Assembly: GCF_000972845.2 (NCBI RefSeq)
Contig: NC_040032.1
Coordinates: 21,438,248-21,502,247 of the forward strand
DNA: 64,000 nucleotides
Source of the DNA: Larimichthys crocea
Taxonomy: Eukaryota; Chordata; Actinopteri; Sciaenidae
Reading direction: 5' to 3'
The translations under genes were made by a program, and so were the position numbers. The number at the start of each line of letters is the position of its first letter. Positions within the stretch are counted from its first letter, which is position 1. Below the pieces are notes generated by a model. The model did no database searches. It saw only the letters and a list, made by a program, of their open reading frames with translations, and was not told the origin of the DNA. Of the stretch, positions 11,521-23,708 are shown one piece after another.

Positions 11521-14190
11521 TACAGCTGAAAAACCAGAAGATGAGAGTGCAACAAGATCATGTCATTCGCTGACAAGGACCACACCGTCAACAAGTTCTG
11601 CTTAAATCATATATTAACAAAATGAAAAATTGTGAGTGTAAACTTAAACTTGTACTTTTTCAGTCTGTTGCTGTGTTTTGAGGAATATTCTCACAAGTTT
11701 ACAAGCCATTTGATAATTAGTGTATGCCCTAATCTGAATTATAAATGCCAGATTACTAAAGAAAGGTAAGAATGTTAGACAAAGCACCCATTGATTTAAG
11801 GGTTAATCAATTAACTGTTAATTCCTTCCCTTCTATCTCCCCTCTTTAGATATCTTGTAGTTCTTTACTAAAAAATGAGAAATGCTGCCTTTTAAAACAG
11901 CCCAGCAGGATGCAGATGAGTACAGCTTGGAGGCTGATAACAAAGCGGATGTTACATTTCTGCTTTTGCTACTGTATACAGAGAGATTGGATAGCAGGAT
12001 AACGCTCATCATGGTTAAGGACCTTTTTAAATAGAATGCTATTTTCATTTGCAATTCATTTAAGAACTGAAGGACAGTATACACGTAAAAAGTGAGGTTT
12101 CATTTAGCTGGAATTTACTGAATTTACTAGTTCCATTGTGGAGACTAGAGCTCAGCAGTACAAGAGGAGTCACTGATGCCAACCCAATTCTGGAGGTTTC
12201 ATCCTGGCAGGGAGTATTTTTTCACTAGACCCACTGAGATTCACTATGTGTCCAAAGAAGTCCGTACTATGTGTGGAGATCTAACTTGGGCAAAACAGGA
12301 CATTATGGTTACCTAAACTAGCCTGTCGTGGTTCACTTCAGGCCACATACAACTTCTTCTACAGAGAGAGTCATTCAGTCTATCTGAATCAAAATAAAGC
12401 TAATCTCAAACTTGGATTTGCCAAGGACATGTATCACCTACCTCTTCATAAAGGTTCATTCATTCTCTGCTATGTTGGAATTAAATGGCTCTTCAAGCAT
12501 TCACTTTACTGTGTTGTGTAGATGTCAGCACTAGTATGGGAGTATTGAAGTTCTGTGACCTCCATTGATTTTTCTTAGTTGCAAGATATGTAAACTGAAG
12601 CTTTTTTATAAATCGTGGAAAAAAAGTCCCCAACAAAGCTTTTCTTTCAAAAAGCTGTCACTATTGCATTGATTAAAGGACTGCAGGTCTTTCGTGTTTG
12701 GTTCCTTAATCAAAGGGTTTGAATTCTCCTTTGATCAAAGCATGAGGCTTTTTTTTGTTTTTTTTTAGATAACATGCCAAATGTATTAATTGAAACAGCA
12801 ATCGAACAGAGCCACACTCTGAGCAAGGATACCATCTTTTGATGTTATAAATTGCTTCTTTCACGGTTAAGGACGTAGCGCCATCGGGTGAACCCATGGA
12901 TGCTTTTCTTTTGTAACAGTCACTAGCCAGGACCACATTACAACAATATTTCATTTAAAGGTTTAATGGAAATGTGGAAGAGGGATGTCGTCTGTTAACA
13001 CTCTGGAGTCTCAGAGACGGGGCTCCGTCTTAAGTGTGTTTCCACCCGTGTGTTGCTTACAGGCCACCAGACAATACCTAAAATGAGATGTGGGAGAGGT
13101 AATCCAGTGGACTGAATAGGAAGGGAGGAGGAAAATAAGGATGAAGGGATGTGGGTTGGGATGAGGGAGGAAAACTAAGAAAACTGAGACGGTATGCCAG
13201 GTATAAGCAGTTTGACAGATGATTTTATAAAGATTCTCTCTTCTGTCTACCACTGTGCATGAGTTGTGTCATAAATCAGAGTCTAACCTACAATATGGAT
13301 AAGAATAAGAAAGTTATGAATGCAGAGATAGTCTTATAATACTCCTATAGTCTAATATATCTCTGATTATGCAGTCTGTGTTACTGAAAACTGTGTTAGT
13401 GCTCCCCAAGACTGAGACATCCCTGTAAGAAAATATTTTAAAGGTGGTATGACTATGTATATATTTTTTTATGATAGATGTTTTCAGAGTGGAGCAGGCA
13501 ATGTGACTTCACTGAGCTGCTACAGTTACATTATTCAAGTTTTTGTCGCGTCAAACACACTATGGTGTGTTTTTAAAAAGTAAGCATGAATAAAATGCTG
13601 GTGGTGTGGGGGTAAGGGGGGACTCCACCACTCTTTGAGACCTAAAGGCCTGAAAAGTGGCTGAAAAAGTGAAAGTTTGTTCTTTCGTGGAGGATGGCAG
13701 CTGTTGTCAGCTGTTATCACCATGGATTCCAATGTGGACACGGATGGTTGCTCTCATATCTCATGACCATTGAATATAAAATCCAATATTTTATTAAGAA
13801 AACCCTGATGTGTCACTGTTCATTGTACTGGGGCATGAGAGTTTGATAAATGTGAGTTCTCAGCCAGTTTGTGCTTGAAGAAAGGCAAAGCTGTTTGTCT
13901 AGACTGGTAAAAAAGAGTAAAAATTGAGGCAGAATTTGCGTATAAGTGTGTGTTCTGGCCCCTCTGACCTTTAGGTGGTGTCATTTTATCTCCCAGAGTT
14001 AAACTATCAAAGGAAGACAGAGGCAAAGTTGAGATAACTATCAGCAAAAACTGAAATGACAGCTGGATGTTTTCAAGCACTTCAGCACCGAGCAGCACCT
14101 GCAGGAAGACATATGGTCTGCTAGCTTTTGTTTACTTCGGCGCCATATGTGCCGAGAAGTGCACACGACTCTAAATATTAATATTTTCTC
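11521..14190. other. Gene-free stretch, no feature recognised
   Basis: Mostly AT-rich sequence without recognised genes or repeats. Minus-strand open frames at 12706-12954, 13011-13253 and 13820-14098 resemble no known protein. Confidence 0.55.
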
Positions 14191-14424
14191 AATGCACAAA
14201 GACACAAATAAATGCATCCAGTACTAAACACAATCACATGCATCAGCTCACACGATTTTCTGACATTTAAAAAAGCAAAAAGGAGGACAGTTATGTTTTC
14301 ATCACCAACACCCAAATCAACAGGAGAGGAAAACAAAGCCAGATGAACACTTGGTGCTAAGAGCGGTGATGGATGACAGAGTGGAGCACGAGATAAAGGC
14401 ACAGAGGCTCCGGAGACCAAGATT
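14191..14424 (+). repeat. Left arm of a large converging inverted repeat
   Basis: This arm aligns along nearly its whole length with the reverse complement of 14813-15041, at roughly 80 % identity by eye. Long identical blocks include 'aatcaacaggagaggaaaac' and 'gagcggtgatggatg'. The arms point toward each other across a unique spacer of about 390 bp. The repeat family was not recognised. Confidence 0.85.
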
Positions 14425-14812
14425 TTTTCTCTCCAGATGCCGCATGACAGACAACCCCTGCCTTTTACAGAGACACCTTTTCGTCATTAATTAAACATTA
14501 ACCACCTCAGCTGCTGAACTACAGGAAGTCTTGGAAGTTTCTTATGACAGATGTCAGTGTTTGCGATGTGCCACAGTGCCATAATGTCACTCAAGGACGG
14601 AAGTGAACTAGGTGCGACTTTAAAAGCAGGCGCAGTTCAACTTGACTTCTGTGAATGTTTTCAGATGAAACTTGGGATACAGAGGCACAGCGCAGAGCAC
14701 CAGACCGATCCATTCCCTCCCTACAGAGCTTAGGAAGCAGGGAAACTTGTGCGATATTTATAGGGTCAACAGATTTGTCAAAAAATAAGTGAGGGAAAAA
14801 TCTGCAGCCTTG

Positions 14813-15041
14813 TCATTTTGGTCTTCGGAGTCTCTTTGCCTCTATCTCCTGCTCCATTCCCTGCCATCCATCACCGCTCTCTGCACCATGTGTTCATCTT
14901 TGTTTTCCTCTCCTGTTGATTTGTGTGTTGGTGAATTAAACGTAACTGTCCTCCTTTTCACTCTTTTTTCAAATGTCATAATACGTGTGAGCTGTTGCAT
15001 GTGATTGTGTTTTGGAGTGGATGTATGTATTTGTGTTTCTG
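14813..15041 (-). repeat. Right arm of the converging inverted repeat
   Basis: Reverse-complement partner of 14191-14424. Read on the minus strand from an ATG at 14979, it keeps a 46-codon open frame beginning MTFEKRVKRRTVTF. The left arm shows the same frame with one codon-sized indel, then breaks at a 4-base insertion. This raises the possibility that the arms derive from coding sequence, but I do not recognise the protein. Confidence 0.85.
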
Positions 15042-15143
15042 CGCCAATTTGTCATCCAGCAACCATAAGATTTATGTGTGTTTATGATGTTTATCCCTTT
15101 TCAAAATGACAAATCCATTTTTTATTAGACTAAAGGAAAAAAA

Positions 15144-15173
15144 AGACCTTTATATTTGTAAATATAAAGGTCT
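15144..15173. repeat. Perfect 30-bp palindrome
   Basis: Two 14-base arms, AGACCTTTATATTT and its exact reverse complement, are separated by only GT. It lies 100 bp beyond the right arm of the large inverted repeat. It could be a recombination scar or the core of a decayed MITE. A structured RNA is possible only if the region is transcribed. Confidence 0.9.
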
Positions 15174-16289
15174 GAATTTAAGGTAATAAAACACAACGGT
15201 TTTATTCTGTTATATTCGCTATGATTAGTAGATTAGAAAGATGCTATAAATACAAGTCCATTTACCATTTCTGCCATATTCTGCCAACATATGTTACACA
15301 CTGGCCCTTTATATGTTAATTCCTGTTTTGTTTAGTCTCTGAGAAGCTTGGATGAAAAACAGAATAGAAAAAATGAGCAGAATAGGAGAGAGATATGCCC
15401 AGAGCTGCACTGGGTCTGTAAAAGGATTGACTACATCCTGTTTTGCTAAAGCCTTGAAACCTTGTATAATTGCTGGGGAATGTTAATGATTCCCTTACCA
15501 TACAAAACCCACAAACAACACCGCAATTTAGTTTGAGCAAAGGTAGATTTTGATAATGTCCAACAGCTAAAAGGAACGCAATTCTCCAACCAACAACAGT
15601 ACATTAAACAAATGTGAATTTTAATTATTTCCTTAAGAGGGGGAACATGCACAACATTTCTCGTTATATTTGTATTATAGCCACTTTGTTTTTATCCTAC
15701 AGTATAACATACTGTACAAGGTCTCTGTGATTTGGTCATTTGTCGTACCTACACACATTATGTTTGTTTCTTCTTGTGTATTGGGCTGCTGAATGACTTC
15801 TGGATTTTTTCCAGAAGTAGACTAGAAGTAGTAGTACTTTCAATATCATCGTCTTTACTTATTGGATGGTAGATATGTTTGAAGAAACAGAGATACTCTT
15901 TGGCAGATTCCTTTGTGAATTTCTCTTAATGAGTCGAGAGATTCAGCCTCGATGGAGCAGACACGACGGGTAAAAATAACTGGATATGACTTCTGGCGAT
16001 TAAAGGCACTTATTCTTGGAAGTGATCTTCATTTGAGGAGCCAGGTGGATTTGACCTGAACCTGATGGGCTTGTTAAGTGTATCACAGACTTTGAAGGCT
16101 GGTTATTGATTAACACAGCAGGTGGTGAAAGCAGAGATAACTACTATGCAACACTGACTGCAATGATACTTTGAGCTATAGGTAGAGCTACAACTATTGA
16201 ATATTTTCAATTATTATTTTATCAATGAAATAAGTAGGAAAAACTGCCCATTCACTAAATATTTGTTATATGTCACAGTATCCTGACAG
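15174..16289. other. Gene-free stretch, no feature recognised
   Basis: AT-rich sequence without recognisable genes, RNA genes or repeats. Confidence 0.55.
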
Positions 16290-16440
16290 TACAACCCCGA
16301 TTCCAAAAAAGTTGGGTTGCCGTGTAAAATGTAAACCTCCATGATTTCCAAAAACGGATTTGTCAGACCGCAGCACACGTTTCCACTTAACGTCCTTCTC
16401 AGATGAGCTCGGACCTGATAAGAGAATCCTCCAGCAGCTG
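16290..16440 (-). mobile_element. Internally deleted Tc1-like transposon
   Basis: The terminus TACAACCCCGATTCC at 16290 is the inverted-repeat end of a widespread teleost DNA transposon. After about 45 bp it jumps directly to transposase sequence on the minus strand. There VKWKRVLRSDKSVFGNHG matches the Tc1 block around the first catalytic Asp (usual core W-S-D-E-S; here R-S-D-K-S). Most of the element is missing, so it is a dead deletion derivative. A different section of what seems to be the same family lies at 28375-28725. Confidence 0.8.
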
Positions 16441-17108
16441 TGCTGGTGAGGTGGTGACATGGCACTAACAGCTTAAAGATACACAGGTTTTGTGTTTATA
16501 TGTGTGGTATTTATTCAGTTTGAAAAAAAAAAATCCCCTTTCTCTCTAGAAAGCTGAGACAGTGATGCTCATGGACATTGGTGCAAGTAGGTCCAGGACA
16601 GGGATTCCGATCAGTTCAGGTCAGATGCACAGAGAGGGGAAATTCATCCCACAGAGGTCAAGCCTGAAAAGGTGGGTGTTCCTAATAGGAGTGCAGTGTG
16701 AAGCGCTGTAACTTATAATAAAACATGTCATATTAAATCATCTCAGCTCCCCGCGACTTGGGAACACTTTGTTTTACTTGACTGCTCGTGATTGATCTCC
16801 CCGTGCACACACACAAACTCACACACACACACTTATACTGCACTTACCCTTCGCTCATGAATGCTCACCTAGAGACACCTCCCACCACCGGTAGGAAATG
16901 AGTGAGAAAGTGAGCGAACAGCAGTGAAGTGTTCTGTGAAACTTGGATTTATGACAAGAAAACATCAAACTACAGAGTTGTTAGAGTAAAATCGAAATTC
17001 CAATTTCTTTTAATGGAACTCTCAACATTCCTCAACATAGTTTTATGTTTATGTTTACCTGTCAAGCTCCTTGCTTTTTAGCTGTATGTCTGTATCTGTA
17101 TATACGTT
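16441..17108. other. Gene-free stretch
   Basis: Nothing recognised except short CA-rich runs near 16806-16833. Confidence 0.55.
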
Positions 17109-17116
17109 GGGGCCAG

Positions 17117-17828
17117 CAGAGATGGGAATAATGGCGCTATAAATAACGGCGTTTGTAATGGCGTTACTTTTTTCAGTAACGAGTAATCTAATTGATTACT
17201 CTTCCCATCATTTTAATGGCATTAGCGTTAGTAGCACGATAACAGCGTTATCATTACTTAGCGCGTTACTATGATTGAAGGCAGCTGTTTTTCATCAGAC
17301 CAACTAGATCTCTGAGCTGAGCAGCAAAGATTTTTCTTGTTCCTCCTTCCTTGGTGAGGGCGGGGGCACGAGACAATCGCATGAATGATGACGATTGGCT
17401 GAGGTTGAGTAAAATTCCATAGTAAGCCAATCAGAGGTGGGGTTGGTCGGGTGTTGCTTACACAAATTGTCAGACACACAAAGACGACACAGGACATTCA
17501 CGTGAGTCAACGAGAAACAGGAATGGTGCCCGAATAGTCCAAAATTAGCCTTCTTTAAATGGAAGTATAGTATAGTATATATCATAAATAATTGAACACA
17601 CACATTTTTTTTAAGTTCCATCAAAAAGGGATGGGGGTGGGGTCCTCCAAATTCTTTGACACATTTGAGCATTTAAAAAAATACTTGAAAGTAACGCAAT
17701 AGTTACTTTCCAAAGTAACTAGTTACTTTTATTATTTGTAACTTGGTAACTACTTTAGTTACTTTCTGGGAGAAGTAACTAGTAACTGTAACTAGTTACT
17801 TTTTTTTAGAGTAACTTGCCCAACACTG
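17117..17828. mobile_element. Non-autonomous hAT transposon, complete, with target duplication
   Basis: The left end CAGAGATGGGAA and the inverted right end (reverse complement CAGTGTTGGGCAA) are hAT-type terminal inverted repeats of the CAGNGNTGGG kind. Flanking octamers GGGGCCAG (17109-17116) and CTGGCCAG (17829-17836) agree at 6 of 8 positions, as expected for an aged 8-bp target-site duplication. Subterminal regions are dense in TAACTAGTTACTTT-like motifs on both sides, a common hAT feature. The 712-bp body encodes no transposase and must have been moved in trans. Confidence 0.85.
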
Positions 17829-17836
17829 CTGGCCAG

Positions 17837-18351
17837 TAAAAGTTAATCTGAAAATGCTAGTTTCATGTTGTAATGCTGACAGGGATGGAAGGAAAGGAAT
17901 CAGATCTAGAACACATGCACAAACCCACCATTGATCTGTTGGTAATCTCCCTCTCCAGTAATAGGAAGAAGCTTCTATATGGCTGTTGGAGAAATCATGT
18001 AGAAAAAGCTGGTTTGGGCTCCTGTGACCTGCCTGCTGCTTTGTAGTTCACCAGCATCCCAAGGTCAACACATCCCAGGGAAACAATATCTAGGAAGGAA
18101 ATTAGAACCAGAATAAATGTCTAGAAAAATGTAAGTATATCATAGTGGACCGCAATCCACTATTACATTCACATGCTCACAAAATGACACTGCAAACAAG
18201 GTAATTTCTTATCCAAATTTTACGATGCTACAAGATCAAATATGTTACTTCTCGTAGCAGTCTGTTTTAATTAAATATCAGTAGGCCTATTCTTGTGGTG
18301 CTGTCCTGTCTGCATTTTTGCCATTTCGTTTTTGGGAAGTGTTGCCCTAAT
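17837..18351. other. Gene-free stretch
   Basis: No gene or repeat recognised. Confidence 0.5.
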
Positions 18352-18395
18352 CCACTGGTTCCCAACCCTACTAGGGGTCACCAAACATTCATATC
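18352..18395 (+). repeat. Possible hAT-type transposon terminus
   Basis: The string 'cactggttcccaaccctact' followed by 'aggggtcacc' resembles a common vertebrate hAT non-autonomous element end. The matching other end and a target duplication were not found. Confidence 0.35.
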
Positions 18396-20895
18396 CAATG
18401 CTATACATTGAATATTATATAAAATATACATAAAATATGCCACTTATTCAGTTTACTCAATGGTAGAAAGGTCCACAAAGAAAACACATTGTAAATCACT
18501 GCGCCAATCAATCAGTAAGTAATGCACTGTATCCTGATGGAGGAATAAAACATAATTTTCTTCAGGTTTGCAAAGCTGATTTGTCAAGTATTGTGAAATT
18601 TGTTTATCTGTGTTTCCATGCCTTTGTTGGCACATTGCTATGTTTGTCTGTTGTTGAGTAAAAAAGTAAAAATACATGTGCAGCTTTCTCTTGTCATTTC
18701 TGTATGTCACCTTACAACCTGCAAAGGCTAATAAACAATGATAATTTAGCTAAAATGTGTCTAGATACTCTGCATCCATGTCGCACTTTAGCGGTCTGAG
18801 ACTTATTCTGACAGAAGTCTGACTTCTGAGGCATTTTGTTGGGTTGTTGTTCTGATTATTAATGAAAAATCAGTTAAGGAATGGAATAAAATCTGTTTAA
18901 TGTATTATTTACTATATATAACCAGTGTCAAAAATAAACAAACAAGACAAATCACTTCATCTTGTAGTTTGAAAACTAGTTTAAAGTTCAGCGATTAAAC
19001 AGATGCTGCATGTTCAAGTGTTTTTTTTCTCCCTTCCTGCAGTGATGCTGATTACACTCTGAGGTGAGCAGCGAGCCTAGCCTCCGATACAACTCATTTA
19101 ATAGCATGCTCTATGCTTTCATGGTCCCATTTAGATGATTGATTCTGGGTATCTCAACCAGCTCAGCTATGCATTAGTGATGAATGGCGCTGTGATTTAA
19201 TGTTCTCTTGTCGAGGCACTTGGCAATCAGCTAATTTCGTAAACACCACAACACCTGCATTTCAGCGGCCTTTCCATCAGGGGAAAATAACAATGAATGT
19301 CACAATAAATATGATTTCACTGACGAAATAGCATTCTGATGTTTAAAATATTGTCTGTACATGAATAACTACATTTTTTTTTATTGTTGGCATCAATCTG
19401 GCCTTGTTGTTGAGATATATTTCTTTATATAGAACACCATCAGTACCACATTTGTTGTGCAACATGACATTTTATGTTAAGTTCCTCTTCATATATTGTG
19501 GGTTAAATAGCTGCAGGCTTGTAGGAGAATTCTATAATGTCTTTTGATAAAAGTAAGATAAAAGATTAACAACAAGACCTTATGTTGCATTGAGAGTCAC
19601 CCTGATTGTGTATTACACGACATAATTCCTTGAGAAGGAAGAAACTAATTCTCTGTCTCCAGCAGATGGATAAAATAACTGGAGTAGTATATCTAGTAGT
19701 GCAGACTTATATGTGGGTTTTTTTGGACTAAAATATGCAGATTTGCTGGATTTTACAAATAATATAATCTTTGGCATTGCCGCCAATGTTTAGTAATGTT
19801 TTGTTATACTTATATATGCTGTATGGTGTTTAGTAGATGTAGACATGTTATAGTTATACATGGCTGAGGTAGAAAAGTTGGTCCAATGATGAAGGGTCTA
19901 GTGTCTTAGGGTGTCTAGGGTCTTACTTAAGTTCTGGCAATGTTGTGGAATCTTGAGGTTTTCCTGCCAGCCAAAAGATTAAATCTAAATGACATCTTGA
20001 CTCGACTCAAATATGTATCATTACGATGCACATTTTGCTTTAACATCTGCTGTCTCCTATTTTTGACTCAGTGAATCGGGTATTCCTGATTATATTACTC
20101 TGGCATTAATGGAATGATTAGCATTACGCTGGTCCGGTAATACCTGAGCTGGTAGAATAATATCAGAAAACAGACTGAGATCGCTGATCCTTGGAAGACA
20201 AAGACAGGGAGCAAAGTCATTATCAAAGTTATTAACTAAATTTATTGCTGGTAATTAATGCAACTTTTCAAGCGATCTTTGGCAAGAACACACAAGGGCT
20301 CAATCTATTATCCCAGGGCATTTGGAGAATATATCAGCATATTAAGTGGTTGACATTATAATTCATTATCAACACTGATTAGTGCCTGCATCTCACAATA
20401 CATTTGGAAGTCATAACAGACATCATTAAACTACAATTTGACTAAATTAATAAAGAAACAAGAAAAAAAGTACCAAAGAGGATGCAACATTAACATTGAC
20501 CTTTCCCAACAATTGACCTCTTATTTCTCTTTAAAGCCTCATTTGTCACATTGGAACTTCAATTGAAGATTTATTGTAACTCTATAGATAAATGTATTAC
20601 CCTTGTTCTGGATTAAATTTACTTGGTAATGTTTTTTATGACTTGTACAACTCATGTTCCTCTTATTAAACTGTACTTCCACTCTTGATGGGTTAAATTT
20701 TTGAGCCAGCAATCTGCTTTTAACTTCACTACATTTGCCATTCATACCTTTGTTACAACGCTGCTATATTGCTGGAATTAAGTGGGAAGAATGGGTGAGG
20801 AGCAGATGAAGTTGCTAGCTGCCTGGAAGACACTGATGCAATGATGTTAAGCTTGTGTTTGGCCCGACACTGAACCCACAATGCAGACCAAACAG
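18396..20895. other. Gene-free stretch with complex, possibly conserved blocks
   Basis: No gene seen. Two blocks, about 19060-19340 and 20040-20420, are repeat-free and rich in TAAT/ATTA cores and E-box-like CAGCTG-type words, as many developmental enhancers are. This is texture only. Confidence 0.4.
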
Positions 20896-21414
20896 TAGTT
20901 GACTTAGAAGGCTTTTTATTTCCAAGACAAAAAAAACACGAACAGACAAGACAGGAGGAGTCCGGAGGGGAAACTTCGGGGCAGGATGATGAGGACAGGT
21001 GAGCAGACCAGGGTTGGCTGAGTGTGACTTGCAGGGCAGGTGAGTGTGACTGGGCTGTAGACAGAAACAGGTGAATAGTCAAAAAGAAGCTGCAACCCAA
21101 AAAACATCTACAACAAAGAATCTGCACAGACAGTTTCTTTGGAACCGGTACGGGAATAGTTACCACGTGAGGTACAACGACAAACTGGCGGAGTCTGGAA
21201 GGGTGAACCAGAGTTAAATACTACAGGAGCTTGATGAGATGCAGGTGTGGGAGCTGAGCAGGTGAGAATCAATGAGGGAGTGGTTGAAGAAGTAGGTCAG
21301 CCACGCTCAGCCTGCACAGACAGGGGAGACCCACAAAAACAGACACAGAACACAAAGGGCAGGGAAACACCGGGAAAACACAGGGCAATAGACAAACCTA
21401 GCACATCCTAACAA
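20896..21414 (+). repeat. Dispersed teleost repeat ('ttaaatac' family), copy 1
   Basis: A moderately GC-rich block with the recurrent order: a 5' AAAAAAAACACG-like region, many 'acaggtgag'-like motifs, then 'gttaaatactacaggagc' and 'gtgagaatcaatgagggag'. Related copies lie at 55380-55770 and 61465-61745, all in + orientation. The 137-residue minus-strand open frame inside is low-complexity and not a protein. I believe such blocks are non-autonomous transposons, but the superfamily is unknown. Confidence 0.55.
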
Positions 21415-21789
21415 ATGATGATGGAGTAAAACTTACAACATGAGACAACTTCCAATGACAATCCCTGGCCACACTTTTTATAACAAAAACTGTACTTGTG
21501 CTGGGTTGCAGAGAACTTCTTAGAGAAGTAACACATTGAGTGATCAATGCTGAAGTAATCTAACTGTAGCAATATAACACTACCGCCAACAATTTGACTA
21601 ACTTGAATGTTACTGCAAAGTCTTAAGCCATATTTTTACAATCTAAATATCCTGATTCCACTTTTCTTCCCAAAGCAAACTCTTAGCGAGGCTAAGGAGG
21701 TCTGTCAAAGGGGACGCAATGGAAGCAAAGTTACAGCAAAACGCATGGTAGTAACATAAAACAGTAAGAGTAAGAGAAGATTATAGTGC
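21415..21789. other. Gene-free stretch
   Basis: Nothing recognised. Confidence 0.5.
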
Positions 21790-22110
21790 TTAGCATCAAC
21801 TAGACGACTTGGCCCTGACCGAGCAGCTTATTATGATTGCCAATTTCGCAGTGTTCAAGGGGAGAAAAGTCTCTTGCAAACACTGAAAAACAGTGTAAAG
21901 ACTTATACCAATTCTACCTATTCTACCACTGTACCAGTCCACTCTCTTGGTAGACTGCCACATCTTCGAGATATGCCTACTCCAAGCAACATCCTCTGCA
22001 TTTGGCATTGAAAAGTGGTCAAAGCAATGCACAGTTTGAATACCATGACAGTATACTGTCTTGATAGTCTGTCTTGGTTAACGAATGCAGAGATTCGAAG
22101 CACAGGATTG
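21790..22110 (-). pseudogene. Ty3/gypsy-like retrotransposon reverse-transcriptase remnant
   Basis: On the minus strand, three reverse-transcriptase blocks appear in the right order and spacing but in different frames. They are VMVFKLCIALTTFQ (about 22049-22008), a decayed catalytic box AYLEDVAV (21953-21976, where the family has Y-L-D-D), and VFQCLQETFLPLNTAKL (about 21891-21841). The Asp-to-Glu change in the catalytic box and the frameshifts show it is inactive. No long terminal repeats, gag or integrase were seen. Confidence 0.7.
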
Positions 22111-23708
22111 TCAGTATCCCTTGAGCAAGTCTATCTTGGTGACAGAACGAGCATCTCCACCCATGCAATCTTCTACACACAAAAAAATGAATTGAATTTG
22201 GTAACACTGTTTCCTTTCCGGAAATCAGTACAAAACTGTGGTGTCCCATCAGACTTTGGCACTAATAAATACAGAGAGTTCCTAGGACACCAGAGCCATT
22301 CTTTTGTACAGGACACAAAATGACACAACAGTAAGCAGTAGAGGTAACTTTTATCACCACTGCACTCTTAAAAAGAGTTTAAAGACACTTCACTTACCAA
22401 ATCACTATTACCCAGTCATGCAGATCACAGCCTTTAGATGCTCTGTGGTTAAATGAGGCAGGTTGAATTGTAAATCAGAGCCTCGTGGAGCAAAGACCAG
22501 AGCATCCGCAGTGATCAAGAACAATAACAAACAGCAGTAAACACATGGCGAGCAAGACAACCACAAAGGAGGTAATAGAGGTAGGAGGGAGTGAGGAGGA
22601 CACAGTGGAAATGTCATTATGGCAAAGTTTGCTTTAGAGCTGCTCCTAGAAAACAAATGGACCTTCCAAGTCTACACGGCTGAGGGGACTGTTTACACAA
22701 TTTGCTTATGCGTGGCTAATGTAATAACTCACAGCAAATGTGCAGCCTAAATCAACACTACCATTTCTCACATGTGCAGAATCTGCAGAGATTTAAGCAG
22801 TTTCAAGTGACAAATGGTCCCTGCTTTAAATTGTGCAGAATCAATAACTAGAGAGACAAGCTAATTTAGCTGTTTTTTTCATCTATATTATCAACCGACT
22901 TTGCCATCTGCATTTCATTAGGCTCTATAAAACCACTCTGATTGCAATATGTAAAAGATGAAAGAAAGTTAAATCAACATGTGGTCATGTGATGTGCAGA
23001 ATAGAGAGCAGCTGTTCTTACAGAGTCTCTTGTTCATAGAGCCGTGGAAATTGATTGAATTTGCCTTGCAGCGTGTTGCTGAAACAAAGCTGTGAGTTGT
23101 CTAGGGACACACTGTGCTTTCTAACGTCAATCAGTGATAAATATGTAGATGTGCTTTAATATGGTGAACTATAGCAATGACTTAACTACTTTTCTTTCTT
23201 TCTTTTTTCTTTTTTTTTTTTTTTTACAGTGCATGAAGCATTAAAGAAACTAATGTAATGGATGTGTGAAAGGGAGATGGAAGTCCTCATATGCCTTGCA
23301 CATACATTATGTATGATTGGTTGAAAGTTTGGCTTGACTGTGGAGCAAAAAGTACAGAGCTAATGACTGGATGGGGTCATGAATGTTTACTGAATTGTCC
23401 AGATAGGAGGACCCGAAGCCTGGGCCGAGGCTCAGTCACAAGTTCCTCTGAAAAACTGAAGGAATAGCCTTCACACTGATGTGAGTTGTCCCAACAAGGA
23501 GAAACTTCATGAAACCCTCAAAGTGAGTCTGTATCCTCAGGATGTTTCAAGGCTGCGTAAAGGCAATTCTGTGATTTTTTTTTTTTCAAAATACATTGCA
23601 TATGTTGAAAAATGGTTGCTGTGTAAGAGTAGAAATAGACATATAGATAAATATGAGAAATATTAACAAAGCATCCTCAGTGAAAAGAGAGGACAAGGAC
23701 AGACAGAG

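Noticed and set aside
20753..21166. 137-codon minus-strand open frame
   Set aside because: Lies within a dispersed repeat; the Ser/Pro/Cys-rich low-complexity translation reflects repeated 'acaggtgag' motifs.
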